A stretch of DNA of 64,000 nt from Pseudomonas sp. Leaf58 (GCF_003627215.1 NZ_CP032677.1:3229501-3293500); one strand, 5' to 3'. Positions 1 through 8,165 are shown, numbered from the stretch's first letter. Numbers and translations are program-made. Notes: generated by a model from the letters alone, not told the origin.

Positions 1-219
1 ACCGATGCCCGCCTGGTGGCTGCCACCTTGCGTGCTGGGGAAACCGCCGAGTACCGCTTCGATGCTGCACGCCGGGGTTACTTGGTGCCGGCCAAGGGGC
101 TGGTGGAGGTCAACGGCCTGCGCGCCAATGCTCGCGACGGCGTGGCAATCGAGCAGGAAGCAGTCCTGCGAGTGACGGCTATTGAAGACAGCGAGATCGT
201 GCTGGTGGATGTGGCCTGA
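1..219 (+). CDS. Pirin-family protein, C-terminal fragment
   Basis: The reading frame is open from the first base of the window, so the start lies outside and only about 72 C-terminal residues are seen. The segment has the short beta-strand and turn character of the second cupin barrel of bacterial pirins (YhhW type): GLVEVNG followed by RDGVAIEQE and a final IVLVDVA strand. Pirins are metal-binding cupins, and some have quercetin 2,3-dioxygenase activity. The metal-binding N-terminal cupin is not in the window, so activity cannot be judged. It converges on the phenol operon, with a hairpin repeat between them. Confidence 0.6.
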   Translation, partial: TDARLVAATLRAGETAEYRFDAARRGYLVPAKGLVEVNGLRANARDGVAIEQEAVLRVTAIEDSEIVLVDVA

Positions 220-260
220 TCACTGTTGGCCTTGATAGCGCGTAATACCTGTAGGCGCAG

Positions 261-363
261 CCTTGTGTCGCGATCGGGCCGCCCAGCGGCCCCAGCAATA
301 TAAGCAGCATGGCTGAAAGAAAGGGGCCGCATTGCGGCCCGATCGCGACACAAGGCCGCTCCC
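261..363. repeat. Inverted-repeat element in a convergent gap (REP/terminator type)
   Basis: Two 22-base arms, 261-282 and 334-355, are perfect reverse complements (CCTTGTGTCGCGATCGGGCCGC and its complement). The right half also carries a GGGCCGC-ATT-GCGGCCC hairpin followed by the tail ATCGCGACACAAGGCCGCTC, which recurs in other gaps of this window. It sits between the 3' ends of the pirin gene and the phenol operon, so it could stop transcription from both sides. Confidence 0.75.
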
Positions 364-389
364 ACAGGGGTATGCGTTCGCCCCGCAAT

Positions 390-1289
390 CTAGAACGGTA
401 AGGTCAGCTTGAGCCAGTAGGCATCACCCTGGGCGCGGTTGCGCACTTCGGTTTCCTTCGACCATTTCGCCGTCACGAACCACCCCCCCTCACCGCTGTA
501 TTTAATCGACGGGCCGATGGCAAAGCTACGTCCTTTATTGTCTTCAATACGCTCACCGCCCTGGTGGTCGTCGGTCGTCTGCCGGTAGTAATACCCCCCT
601 ACCCCCAACACCCAGCCATTGCCCAGCCCCCACCCCACCGCATAGTCCACATGAAACTCCTGACCCGAGCGGTAATCGGTGGCCGGGTTGCGCCGGTTGA
701 AGTCGTACATCACCTTGGCATCCAGGTTGAGCCCGGCCGGGTCAATGTAACTCATCGCGTACACCGGCTCGAACACCCAGTAGTTGCGCCCAGGGTTGGC
801 CAGGTCAGCCTTGTCGTAGCGGCCGGTGGGGGCAATCATGTCGAAGGCCAGGATGCTGTGGAACTTGTCGCTGTGGTGAAAACCCAGCGCCGGGCCGAAG
901 ATCACGTCGCCCAGGCCGCTGTTGTGCTGCGACTGGCCATTGAGCGAAACCTTGATGTCCACCAGCGGCACGATCGCATGCAGTGCCAAGCTGCCGCCCA
1001 GCACCGTGTAGTCACTCACCCAGATCAGCCGCGGCACGACGGCGTTGGCGCGCACACGCAAGTCCACCGGCAGTTTGCGCCCATCGTTGCCACGCAGGTT
1101 GTCAGCTTCGTAGTGATTGACGAACAACTGGCCATAGAAGCCCGGCGGCGGCATGGCGCCGGACAGGTAGTTCTCGGCACCCAGCGGGTAGGAGGTGCCG
1201 CCCCCTTCGGTGGCATGGGACAGGTTGGCTGTGCCGAACAGCGTGGCACACACGCCAAGGCGGAGCAGGTTCGCAAGGGTCGGGGTCAT
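390..1289 (-). CDS. Outer-membrane 'meta-pathway of phenol degradation' family protein (SphA-like)
   Basis: A 299-residue protein with an N-terminal signal peptide (MTPTLANLLRLGVCATLF, cleavage near SHA) and a long run of alternating aromatic/polar beta strands, ending in LKLTLPF with a C-terminal aromatic, as in outer-membrane beta barrels. This fits the family annotated as involved in the meta pathway of phenol degradation, thought to act in uptake of aromatic compounds. An in-frame extension to 1514 exists but would place 75 non-signal-like residues ahead of the signal peptide and overlap the reductase gene, so the ATG at 1289 is chosen. It is the last gene of the phenol hydroxylase operon, 77 bases after dmpP. 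Its leader contains ATAACAACAACAA (1301-1313), a match to the Hfq/Crc target AANAANAA. Substrate is inferred from context only. Confidence 0.75.
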   Translation of the reverse strand: MTPTLANLLRLGVCATLFGTANLSHATEGGGTSYPLGAENYLSGAMPPPGFYGQLFVNHYEADNLRGNDGRKLPVDLRVRANAVVPRLIWVSDYTVLGGSLALHAIVPLVDIKVSLNGQSQHNSGLGDVIFGPALGFHHSDKFHSILAFDMIAPTGRYDKADLANPGRNYWVFEPVYAMSYIDPAGLNLDAKVMYDFNRRNPATDYRSGQEFHVDYAVGWGLGNGWVLGVGGYYYRQTTDDHQGGERIEDNKGRSFAIGPSIKYSGEGGWFVTAKWSKETEVRNRAQGDAYWLKLTLPF

Positions 1290-1366
1290 CGGGTCAACCT
1301 TTGTTGTTGTTATCGGTCGGGTGCACGCCGGCCCCCACGTGATCGGGGCGCCGGGCGTGAAGCGGC

Positions 1367-2428
1367 TCAGATGCGCTTGAACAGGGCCGAACGCTGGCCT
1401 TCGGTAGCGCCATCGGCGGCGCTGTAGAAACGCTCCATGAAGATGTCGCGCTCGAACAGGCGGCCCTGCATCAGGCAGGTGATGGCCGCATCGATCATCG
1501 GTGGCGGGCCGCACAGGTAGGCTTTGTGGCCATTGAAGCGGCCATCGAAATACTGCCTGGCTGCGTCATGCACGTAGCCGCGCACCCCCTGCCATTGCGG
1601 GTCCTCGGCGGCCTGGCTGAGGGCCGGCACATAGCTGAAGTTGGCGTAGCGGTCGGCCAACGCCTCGAACAGCTCGCGGTTATACAGCTCGGCACGGGTG
1701 CGAGCGCCCTGAAACAGGGTGATGCGCCGGGTGTCGCCACGCGCCAGCAGGTCGAGGATCATCGACTGCGGGCTGGACAACCCCGAGCCACCGGCGATGA
1801 AGATCAAGTCACCCGGCTGCGAGCTGCGCACGAAGAACTGCCCGTATGGGCCGGACAGCTCCAGCGTATCGCCAACCTTGAGCTGCTGGTGGATGTGCCC
1901 GGTGGCCACGCCACCTTCCAGCAGGCGCACGTGCAGCTCCACCTCGTCGGGCCGCTGTGGCGGGTTGGCCAGGGAGAACGCGCGGGTGCCTTCGATGCCC
2001 GCCAGTTGCAAGTTCACGTACTGCCCGGCCTGGAAGGCCATTGGCCGGTCGAGCTTGAGGTGAACGCCGCGTATGGTCGGCGACAGTTCCACCAGTTGGG
2101 TGACCACGGCGCGGTAGTCTTGTACTGGCAGGCCAGCGAAGTCCGGGTCGACATCGATGTCGGCCTCGATCACCAGATCGCTCTGCGGGATGGCGCAGCA
2201 GGCCAGTACCTTGCCCTCGTCGCGTTCCATGTCCATCAGCGCGAATGACGAAGCAGCGCCCAGGTCGACCTCGCCTTCGAGCACCTGGCACTTGCAGGTG
2301 GCACAAGTGCCGTGGCCGCAGGCAAACGGCAGCCACACGCCCTGGCGCAAGGCGGCCTCAAGGATGGTCTGGCCCTCCTCCACTTCAATCTGTTCGCCGG
2401 TGGGTTCGATGGTGACTTGATAGCTCAT
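1367..2428 (-). CDS. dmpP: Phenol hydroxylase reductase component (P5)
   Basis: A 353-residue electron-transfer subunit that passes electrons from NAD(P)H through FAD and a [2Fe-2S] cluster to the diiron oxygenase. Residues 1-90 form a plant-type ferredoxin domain with cluster cysteines C37, C42, C45 and C77 (CGHGTCATC then CC). The middle is an FAD domain with RAFSLANPP (RxYS-like), and the C-terminal NAD-binding domain has IFIAGGSGLSS and YLCGPPPM. Length and domain order match DmpP/PhhF/MmoC-type reductases. It lies 11 bases after dmpO on the same strand, at the end of the core hydroxylase set. The gene is complete with no missing cofactor ligand. Confidence 0.95.
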   Translation of the reverse strand: MSYQVTIEPTGEQIEVEEGQTILEAALRQGVWLPFACGHGTCATCKCQVLEGEVDLGAASSFALMDMERDEGKVLACCAIPQSDLVIEADIDVDPDFAGLPVQDYRAVVTQLVELSPTIRGVHLKLDRPMAFQAGQYVNLQLAGIEGTRAFSLANPPQRPDEVELHVRLLEGGVATGHIHQQLKVGDTLELSGPYGQFFVRSSQPGDLIFIAGGSGLSSPQSMILDLLARGDTRRITLFQGARTRAELYNRELFEALADRYANFSYVPALSQAAEDPQWQGVRGYVHDAARQYFDGRFNGHKAYLCGPPPMIDAAITCLMQGRLFERDIFMERFYSAADGATEGQRSALFKRI

Positions 2429-2439
2429 GGCGGCATTCC

Positions 2440-2799
2440 TCAGTTATGGCTGCCGCCCAGGCCTTCGAGGCCAGGGGTGTGCAGGTGCAGCAGGCTCTTG
2501 TGGGCAACACCGTTGGCGGCCAGGCCACGGGCCAGGTCGGGGCTGAACGGCTGCTCGTCGAGGCGCCAGCGGGCAGCGGCGAAGTCGACCTGGGCGGCAT
2601 CCGGGTGCAGGGCAATGGCCGGCTTGACCACCTGCTCGATGAAGGCGGCGAAGGGTTGCTCCGGGTCCACCGGCAGGGTGAACGGTGCGCAGAACAGCAA
2701 GTGGTTTTCCCAGCACAGGTACACCAGCTGGGCACCGTGGAAGTTGGCCTGGCGGTCCAGGGGCTGGGCGGTATAGGCGCCGATAGCGGTCACGGGCAT
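2440..2799 (-). CDS. dmpO: Phenol hydroxylase P4 subunit
   Basis: A 119-residue protein matching the P4 (DmpO/PhhE) subunit: MPVTAIGAYTAQPLDRQANFHG at the start, then LVYLCWENHLLFCAPF and a C-terminal LLHLHTPGLEGLG. P4 is the gamma-type subunit of the P1-P3-P4 oxygenase and is thought to aid iron loading or structure. The frame is open further upstream, to 3114, but that would run deep into dmpN. The ATG at 2799 is preceded by AGAGGAAC at good spacing and is preferred. It lies between dmpN and dmpP. AAGAACAA (2813-2820) just upstream matches the Hfq/Crc motif AANAANAA. Confidence 0.92.
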   Translation of the reverse strand: MPVTAIGAYTAQPLDRQANFHGAQLVYLCWENHLLFCAPFTLPVDPEQPFAAFIEQVVKPAIALHPDAAQVDFAAARWRLDEQPFSPDLARGLAANGVAHKSLLHLHTPGLEGLGGSHN

Positions 2800-2863
2800 G
2801 GCAATGTTCCTCTTGTTCTTGTAAGGCCAGGGCGCGGCAACGGCGCCCTGAGGGTTCAACGGC

Positions 2864-4378
2864 TCAGACCGCCTTGCGTTCGGCACCGTGCAGCGCTTGC
2901 CAGCGTTGCTGCTCGGGTGAGCCCTGGTACTCGAAGTTGTCCTGCCCCGGGGTGATGTTGTAGTAGTCGCGCACCACTGCTTCGACATCGCCACCACCAC
3001 AGTTGCCCTGCAGGATCTGGTGCACCGGTAGCCAAGCTTGCACGTACTTTTCCGGTTCGAAGGCGAAGATGTCGCAGCAGCCATCGGAGCAGAAGTGATA
3101 ACGCTCGCTTTCATGCACCAGACTGCGGTGGCTCAACTGCGTGGGCGCATCCGGCTCGGTGAAGGCCAGCGGGATCTGGCAGACCTGGCACAGCATCGGC
3201 AGCGTCGGGTTGTAGAAGCGCTCGCCGCGCGCCTGCAGTTCGCGCCAGTGCTCGTAGCGGGGCCGGTAGTAGCGGTCGAAGGTGTCCGGGTACTTGGCCG
3301 ACAGCCAGTCCAGTTCCTCGTCGGTGGGAATCCAGGTGTGGAAGTTGGTGGCCTGGCTGTACTGGTAGAAGATCGACCAGGCCTGGTGGCTGATGTGTTC
3401 CTTGCCGATGGTGGTCTGCTCCACGTACTTCGGCGGGCGGATGCCGTAGCGTTCCAAGTCCTTGAACAACGCACCTCCGGCTTGCTCGAAGTACACCTCC
3501 CAGGCTTCGGCCCAAGACATCACCTTGTTCGGCAACATGTAGTCCATCATCATCCCGACCAGCGTCAGCAACCGGTAGCCGCGCCAGAACCACTTGTCGA
3601 TCCAACGCTGCACGATAGGCACGTTGTCCTCGTGCTGCTCAAGCAGGAACTTGATCACCTCCAGGCCCAGGGTCATGTGCCGGGCCTCGTCAGACTGCGC
3701 CGAGAAGCCGAAGGTGACCGTAGCCATGTCGCCATTGAATGCGGCGCCAGACATGAACGGCACGAACAGCAGGTTGGTCAGCACGTACTCGAACGAGAAC
3801 GAGATGGCGGTGAGGAATTCGAACGGGCCGGCCGTGCGCGCGTCCTCGAAGAACGACTTGGGCACCGACAGGAACCACACCCGGTCGTGCATGTGGGCAA
3901 AGTCATGCAGGCCATTGAAGTGTTTGTTGTAGTGACTCATGGCGTGCACCTGGGTCTGCACGTGACGCAGCTCGTCGATGGCCTGCATCTGGCAGGCCAC
4001 CCGCGCACCGGCCCCGCCAAAGTGCCGGCCAACCCGGGCGAAGCCCTGGTAGGCCTGGTACTCCAGGGGCGTGACACCGCTCAAGAACAGCTTCAGGGCG
4101 TTGACGTAGCGGGCGTCGGAAATGTTCTGGTGGCCGTTGTTCTGGGCAAAGGCATCAAAGATCGCGTACAGCTTCTTCTCTTTCTCGGCCTGGTATTTCC
4201 AGTAGGCGTCCATGGTCAGGCGGAACGGGTCTTCCCACTTGTCCCAGTCGGTGATCTTGATGCCTTCGAACCGCTCGTAGGGGTAGATGGCGTCTTTGCT
4301 CTGATAGCTCGGCTCCCAGCCCAGGTCACGGGTCAGGCAGCGATACTTGTCTTTCTGGTTGAGGCGCTTGGCGGCCAT
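2864..4378 (-). CDS. dmpN: Phenol hydroxylase large oxygenase subunit (P3), diiron
   Basis: A 504-residue catalytic subunit that hydroxylates phenol to catechol with O2 and electrons from DmpP. All six expected carboxylate-bridged diiron ligands can be placed: E106 (GVTPLEYQ), E136 and H139 (IDELRH), E196 (FSFEYV), E230 and H233 (SDEARH). The C-terminal part carries the cysteine-rich YHS-like segment (MLCQVCQIP and HFCSDGCCDIF) typical of this family. Length fits DmpN/PhhD (about 510-517). The gene is preceded by dmpM (31 bases) and followed by dmpO. An RBS-like CCGGAG lies just before the ATG. Confidence 0.96.
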   Translation of the reverse strand: MAAKRLNQKDKYRCLTRDLGWEPSYQSKDAIYPYERFEGIKITDWDKWEDPFRLTMDAYWKYQAEKEKKLYAIFDAFAQNNGHQNISDARYVNALKLFLSGVTPLEYQAYQGFARVGRHFGGAGARVACQMQAIDELRHVQTQVHAMSHYNKHFNGLHDFAHMHDRVWFLSVPKSFFEDARTAGPFEFLTAISFSFEYVLTNLLFVPFMSGAAFNGDMATVTFGFSAQSDEARHMTLGLEVIKFLLEQHEDNVPIVQRWIDKWFWRGYRLLTLVGMMMDYMLPNKVMSWAEAWEVYFEQAGGALFKDLERYGIRPPKYVEQTTIGKEHISHQAWSIFYQYSQATNFHTWIPTDEELDWLSAKYPDTFDRYYRPRYEHWRELQARGERFYNPTLPMLCQVCQIPLAFTEPDAPTQLSHRSLVHESERYHFCSDGCCDIFAFEPEKYVQAWLPVHQILQGNCGGGDVEAVVRDYYNITPGQDNFEYQGSPEQQRWQALHGAERKAV

Positions 4379-4409
4379 GGTGGTCTCCGGGTTCTTGTCG
4401 TTGTGCGGA

Positions 4410-4679
4410 TCAGTTCCAGTGCAGGGCGAAGCAGTCTTCGTCTTCCTCGACGTTGCCGCCGAGGGTGATCACGTCGATCAGCATTTCCTGCACGTCCCAT
4501 TCACGGCCAAGCTTTTCTTCCACCGTGGCACGGTGGATTTCCAGGCGCCCTTCGGCCTGCACGCGGATCATCGCCGGCTGGTGCTGCACTTGGGCGTGGG
4601 GGTTGTCCTGGGTGATGGCCTCGACGATGTAGCGGGCGCTGTCGTTGTCCTGGAAGGCGATGTAGACGAGGGAAGTCAT
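4410..4679 (-). CDS. dmpM: Phenol hydroxylase activator/effector protein (P2)
   Basis: An 89-residue cofactorless effector that binds the oxygenase and is needed for turnover (MmoB/DmpM family). Recognisable features are the start MTSLVYIAFQDNDSARYIVEAI, the central VQHQPAMIRVQAEGRLEI strand pair, and the C-terminal end with VEEDEDCFALHWN. Its ATG overlaps the dmpL stop as ATGA (start at 4679, dmpL stop at 4676), which indicates translational coupling. Size agrees with DmpM (about 90). Confidence 0.95.
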   Translation of the reverse strand: MTSLVYIAFQDNDSARYIVEAITQDNPHAQVQHQPAMIRVQAEGRLEIHRATVEEKLGREWDVQEMLIDVITLGGNVEEDEDCFALHWN

Positions 4680-5671
4680 GCGGCATCTCCACTGAGGCCG
4701 AGTTTTTTCAGGCGTGCGCCAAAAGCGCTGTCAATGGCATCCAGCGCATCGCGGCCGGGGCCAACCTCGGCCAGCGGCAGCAGCGCTTGCACGGCGCGGC
4801 TGCGCCATTGGCTGACCCAACCCTCGACCAGCTGGCGGTTGTGCGGGCTTTCGGCAACGGCGGTCTTGACCAGCGCATCGACCCAGCGCTGGCTCTCGGC
4901 GAACCACAGGCGCATGAACTCGGTGAGCATGCCCACCTGCCCTGCCCCGACGGCCATCAGCTGTGCGTCGAAGTGCTCGAACAGCAGCGGGTACAACAAA
5001 CCGTCGCTGACCAGGTTCTGCGCCAGGCTCAGCTCGAACCAGTCGTGTATGACCAGGCTGTCCTCGACATAGCGGCGCAACCCTTGCCAGGCCGGTTCGT
5101 CCAGCCAGCGCTGCTTGGCCTCGGCCAGCAGTGCCAGGCCGTCGTCCTCCAGCAGCAGGCCGATGCGCGACAGGTACTGGGCAATGGCCAGGCGGTCCAT
5201 GGCGTGGAACATGTGCATCTGGGTGACGCTGGTACCGAAGGCGTCGGCGGCGATGCCGCTGTTGTTCATGTTGGCGCCCAGTTCGGCGTGGCGCAGCGGC
5301 AGCAGCAGGCGTGCGATCAAGGTGCGCGTTTCAGCTGGCAGGCTGGCCAGCAGCTCCCGCTTTTCGCAGAAGGCAAAGCTGTGCTCGGCGTTTTCCTGCA
5401 TACGCGCCCGGGCCTGCACGTAGGTCCCGTAGTAGTACTGGCGCGGGTCGCTGACGACGTACCAATCGGCCATCTGCACGGCGGTGCGGCTGGGGTCGTT
5501 GAGCAGCTTGTCGGGCTGCCACAGCGGGCGGTAGTGGAAGTTGCTCGCGGCTTCGATGTCGAAGCTGGCTTCCTGGTAACGGCTGGCTGGCTTGTCACCG
5601 AAACGGCGGCGGGTGTGGCTGAAGGTCTGGCGGATCGGCTCGACCGTGGCCGTCTTGATCTCGATACTCAT
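4676..5671 (-). CDS. dmpL: Phenol hydroxylase P1 oxygenase subunit (beta)
   Basis: A 331-residue helical subunit paralogous to the large subunit but without iron ligands, corresponding to DmpL/PhhB. Features include MSIEIKTATVEPIRQTFSHTRRRFGDKPASRYQEA at the start and the conserved RPLWQPDKLLNDPSRTA and YYYGTYVQARARMQENAEHSFAF segments. The frame stays open to 5911, but the ATG at 5671 gives the family N-terminus and is preceded by AGGACG. It follows dmpK by 55 bases. The short gap holds ACAACAACAA (5688-5697), a good Hfq/Crc motif just upstream of the RBS. Role: forms the (P1-P3-P4)2 oxygenase. Confidence 0.94.
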   Translation of the reverse strand: MSIEIKTATVEPIRQTFSHTRRRFGDKPASRYQEASFDIEAASNFHYRPLWQPDKLLNDPSRTAVQMADWYVVSDPRQYYYGTYVQARARMQENAEHSFAFCEKRELLASLPAETRTLIARLLLPLRHAELGANMNNSGIAADAFGTSVTQMHMFHAMDRLAIAQYLSRIGLLLEDDGLALLAEAKQRWLDEPAWQGLRRYVEDSLVIHDWFELSLAQNLVSDGLLYPLLFEHFDAQLMAVGAGQVGMLTEFMRLWFAESQRWVDALVKTAVAESPHNRQLVEGWVSQWRSRAVQALLPLAEVGPGRDALDAIDSAFGARLKKLGLSGDAA

Positions 5672-5726
5672 GCAAGGCGTCCTGTACTTGTTGTTGTGGG
5701 GATTCAACGCGCCGGCAAACAGCGCT

Positions 5727-5984
5727 TCATTCGTCCTCGTCGCAGCTTTCGCCATAGCGCCACTTCTGCATGTCGGCATCGACGGCGGCGGCCATCGCGG
5801 CATCCATGTGGCGGACCCGGTTGCTGGCGCAGAAGCTGGCGAAGGCTGTGCGCGGCAGGACCAGTTCGACGAACAGGTCCGGGTAACCAATGGCAAAGTC
5901 GAACTCGACAAAGGCGGCGTCCGGCTCGCTGCGTACGCGGACGTAGCGCGGCATCTGCTCGAAGGGTGTGGTGGCTGGGGGCAT
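5727..5984 (-). CDS. dmpK: Phenol hydroxylase P0, assembly/activation subunit
   Basis: An 85-residue protein, first gene of the operon. It matches the DmpK/PhhA (P0) family: FEQMPRYVRVRSEPDAAFVEFDFAIGYPDLFVELVLPRTAF, then FCASNRVRHMD and an acidic tail ending ESCDEDE. P0 is not needed for turnover in vitro but is thought to help assemble or load iron into the oxygenase. The start ATG at 5984 has CGGAG about 10 bases upstream, and a sigma-54 promoter lies about 40 bases before it. Its leader lacks the A-rich Crc motif seen before several later genes. Confidence 0.92.
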   Translation of the reverse strand: MPPATTPFEQMPRYVRVRSEPDAAFVEFDFAIGYPDLFVELVLPRTAFASFCASNRVRHMDAAMAAAVDADMQKWRYGESCDEDE

Positions 5985-6020
5985 GCGTGGGTGCTCCGGT
6001 GGGACGTGCCAAGGGCTAGA

Positions 6021-6035
6021 GCAACGGCTGTGCCA
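6021..6035 (-). promoter_or_regulatory. Sigma-54 promoter (-24/-12) of the phenol hydroxylase operon
   Basis: Read on the minus strand the sequence is TGGCAC-AGCCG-TTGC, a perfect match to the consensus TGGCAC-N5-TTGC. The expected start of transcription is near 6010, about 26 bases before dmpK. This is the Po-type promoter expected for a DmpR-controlled operon. Confidence 0.93.
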
Positions 6036-6063
6036 GGTGCTGGAAAAACGCCAAAAACACTGA

Positions 6064-6076
6064 TAACTAATTGTTT
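6064..6076 (-). promoter_or_regulatory. Probable IHF site in the dmpK promoter
   Basis: On the minus strand AAACAATTAGTTA matches the IHF consensus WATCAANNNNTTR at all but one position. It lies in an AT-rich stretch between the sigma-54 promoter and the operators, where IHF bending is known to help DmpR/XylR-type promoters. Confidence 0.55.
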
Positions 6077-6144
6077 TTGAAGTGTTTTAAATTTTCCAGC
6101 AGTTGACCGAGCCTGGCTGAGCCGGCGCGCCGCAGGCCGCCCGA

Positions 6145-6191
6145 TTGATCATTTGCGCAATCGGCCCAGGGCGCTTCGAGCAAATGGCGAA
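6145..6191. promoter_or_regulatory. Paired DmpR-type upstream activating sequences
   Basis: Two imperfect palindromes, TTGATCATTTGCGCAA (6145-6160) and TCGAGCAAATGGCGAA (6176-6191), have centres 31 bp apart, about three helical turns. They resemble known DmpR/XylR operators (TTGANCANNTGNTCAA-like). The proximal site is centred about 118 bp upstream of the -24 element. The same pair with the same 31 bp spacing recurs before catA. Confidence 0.85.
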
Positions 6192-6354
6192 CAAGGCCGG
6201 CGATTGACTTTTGCGCCGCTTTCAGGCGCTTTAGAAAAAGAGCGACCCGAGCCTTGCCTGCAGCGCCGCGGTCGCCCCGGCGTGCCAATACCCACTTTGC
6301 CTGAGCGGGCGCACGCCGCCTCCCCATACAATTACAAGCAAGGGGCGCAAGCGA

Positions 6355-8043
6355 ATGATTACCCAGTACAGGGCGCCGGAACCTGCACCGGCGCTGAAAG
6401 ACCTTACCGAACGGGTGCGGTTCCTCGGTACCGAAGGCAAGATCTGGCTGGACGAGCAGCGCATGCTACTGGTGCAGGCCGCGACCATGGCCAGCATGCG
6501 CCGCGAGCTGATCGAAATGCTCGGCGTGGAGCGGGCCAAGGGCTTTTTCCTGCGCCTGGGCTACCAGTCGGGGCTCAAGGACGCCGAACTGGCACGCAAG
6601 CTGCGCCCCAATGGCAACCCGGTGGAGATGTTCTTCATCGGCCCGCAGTTGCACTCGCTCAAGGGCATGGTCAAGGTGCGCCCGCTGCAGCTGGAAATCG
6701 ACCTGGACAACGGCCACTTCTACGCAGACATCGAGTGGCAGGACTCCTTCGAGGTGGAAAACTGCCAGTCCGAAGCCCTGCATTCCGAGCAGCCGGTGTG
6801 CTGGATGCTGCTTGGCTACGCGATCAGCTACAGCTCGTTCTTCCTCGGCCGCCAGGTACTGTACAAGGAAGTCAGCTGCCGCGGCTGCGGTGGCAACGAA
6901 TGCCGTATCATCGGCAAGCCGGTGGAGCAATGGGACGACGCCGAGACCTTCCTGCGCTACTTCCAGAGCGACCCGGTGATCGATGAGCTGCAATCGCTGC
7001 AGGTGCAGGTGGCCAACCTGCGCCAGCGCCTGCAATACGAGTCGGGGCAGTTCTACGGCATCGGCCAGTCGGCGGTGTATCGGCGTTGTTGCGCACTGAC
7101 CGACAAAGTGGCCCCGGGCAAGGCGTCGGTGCTGCTGCTGGGTGAAACCGGGGTCGGCAAGGAGGTAATCGCGCGCAGCCTGCACCTGCGCAGCGAGCGC
7201 GCAGGCGCAGCGTTCGTGGCCCTGAACTGCGCGACCATCCCGCCCGACCTGATCGAGGCCGAGCTGTTCGGCGTCGAGAAAGGCGCCTACACCGGCGCCC
7301 AGCAGGCGCGCATGGGCCGCTTCGAGCGGGCCAACGGCGGCACCCTGTTCCTCGATGAAATCGTCGAGCTAACCCCGCGTGCCCAGGCCAGCCTGTTGCG
7401 CGTGCTGCAGGAGGGCGAGCTGGAACGGGTGGGTGACAGCCGCACGCGGCCAGTGGATGTGCGGGTGATCGCCGCCACCCACGAAAACCTCGAACAGGCT
7501 GTCAAGGACGGGCGTTTTCGCGCCGACCTGTTCTACCGGTTGAACGTGTTCCCGGTGCATATCCCGGCGCTGCGCGAGCGCCGCGAAGACATCCCGCTGC
7601 TGATCGAACACTTCCTCGGCCGGCTGCACCAAAGCTATGGCAAGAAAACCCGTGGCCTCAGCGACCGGGCCTTGCAGGTGTGCCTGCAGTACGACTGGCC
7701 GGGCAACATCCGCGAACTGGAAAACCTCATGGAGCGCGGTGTGATCATCACCGACGAGAACCAGAGCATCGGCCTGGATGCGCTGTTCCCGCATACACCA
7801 CCGGCCATCGACAGCATCGGTTTGGGCAGCGATGGCCGGCTGGTGGCGACCAGCGATCAGGCAGCACCTGGCTGGGTAGCGCAAATTCTCGACAGCGGCA
7901 CCGGCCTGGATGCCGTCGAAGAGGCGCTGATTCAGCAAGCCATGCAGCGCTGTGGGCAGAACGTTTCCGAGGCCGCGCGCCTGCTCGGCATGACCCGACC
8001 GGCCCTCGCCTACCGGTTGAAGAAAGCGCCCGACAAGCCTTGA
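6355..8043 (+). CDS. dmpR: Sigma-54-dependent phenol-responsive activator (DmpR/PhhR type)
   Basis: A 562-residue one-component regulator. Residues about 15-230 form the XylR_N/V4R phenol-sensing domain, with the cysteine-rich [14 protein letters not shown] that holds the zinc site of this family. After a linker comes the AAA+ domain, with Walker A GETGVGKE (263-270), the sigma-54 contact loop GAYTGA (310-315, tyrosine instead of the usual phenylalanine), and Walker B TLFLDE (330-335). The C-terminus has a Fis-type helix-turn-helix ([22 protein letters not shown]). Phenols bound by the sensor relieve repression of the ATPase. It is divergent from the operon it should control. Its stop codon lies inside an operator of the downstream catA promoter. 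Confidence 0.95.
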   Translation: MITQYRAPEPAPALKDLTERVRFLGTEGKIWLDEQRMLLVQAATMASMRRELIEMLGVERAKGFFLRLGYQSGLKDAELARKLRPNGNPVEMFFIGPQLHSLKGMVKVRPLQLEIDLDNGHFYADIEWQDSFEVENCQSEALHSEQPVCWMLLGYAISYSSFFLGRQVLYKEVSCRGCGGNECRIIGKPVEQWDDAETFLRYFQSDPVIDELQSLQVQVANLRQRLQYESGQFYGIGQSAVYRRCCALTDKVAPGKASVLLLGETGVGKEVIARSLHLRSERAGAAFVALNCATIPPDLIEAELFGVEKGAYTGAQQARMGRFERANGGTLFLDEIVELTPRAQASLLRVLQEGELERVGDSRTRPVDVRVIAATHENLEQAVKDGRFRADLFYRLNVFPVHIPALRERREDIPLLIEHFLGRLHQSYGKKTRGLSDRALQVCLQYDWPGNIRELENLMERGVIITDENQSIGLDALFPHTPPAIDSIGLGSDGRLVATSDQAAPGWVAQILDSGTGLDAVEEALIQQAMQRCGQNVSEAARLLGMTRPALAYRLKKAPDKP

Positions 8044-8086
8044 GCATTTGCGCAATGGCCTGGCTGCGGGTTGATCAAATGATCGA
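8040..8086. promoter_or_regulatory. Paired DmpR-type operators upstream of catA
   Basis: TTGAGCATTTGCGCAA (8040-8055) overlaps the dmpR stop codon, and TTGATCAAATGATCGA (8071-8086) lies downstream. The centres are 31 bp apart, exactly as at the dmpK promoter, and the half-sites are the same. The proximal centre is about 72 bp upstream of the -24 element. Confidence 0.85.
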
Positions 8087-8131
8087 ACACGCGCCCGCTG
8101 CCGCCGGCCAGCAAAATACAAAATCCTTTTA

Positions 8132-8144
8132 TATCAACTAGTTA
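8132..8144 (+). promoter_or_regulatory. IHF site upstream of catA
   Basis: TATCAACTAGTTA is a full match to the IHF consensus WATCAANNNNTTR. It lies in an AT-rich stretch between the DmpR-type operators and the sigma-54 promoter, only 7 bases before the -24 element. Confidence 0.65.
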
Positions 8145-8150
8145 TGAACA

Positions 8151-8165
8151 TGGCACCGCATTTGC
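8151..8165 (+). promoter_or_regulatory. Sigma-54 promoter of catA
   Basis: TGGCAC-CGCAT-TTGC is a perfect -24/-12 consensus. Transcription would begin near 8176, giving a leader of about 35 bases that contains AATAACAACAAC (8183-8194), an Hfq/Crc-type motif, ahead of the catA RBS. Confidence 0.92.

Larger units (their letters stand above)
5985..6354. promoter_or_regulatory. Divergent control region between dmpK and dmpR
   Basis: This 370-base gap has no gene. From the dmpK side it holds, in order, a sigma-54 promoter (6021-6035), an AT-rich stretch with an IHF-like site (6064-6076) and two DmpR-type operators (6145-6160 and 6176-6191). The right part, up to the dmpR start at 6355, should hold the promoter of the regulator gene, but I see no convincing sigma-70 boxes. 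The dmpR RBS is AGGGGCG before its ATG. Confidence 0.85.

Noticed and set aside
1290..1514. Longer N-terminus of the outer-membrane phenol protein
   Set aside because: The extension would overlap dmpP and put 75 basic, non-membrane residues before a good signal peptide.
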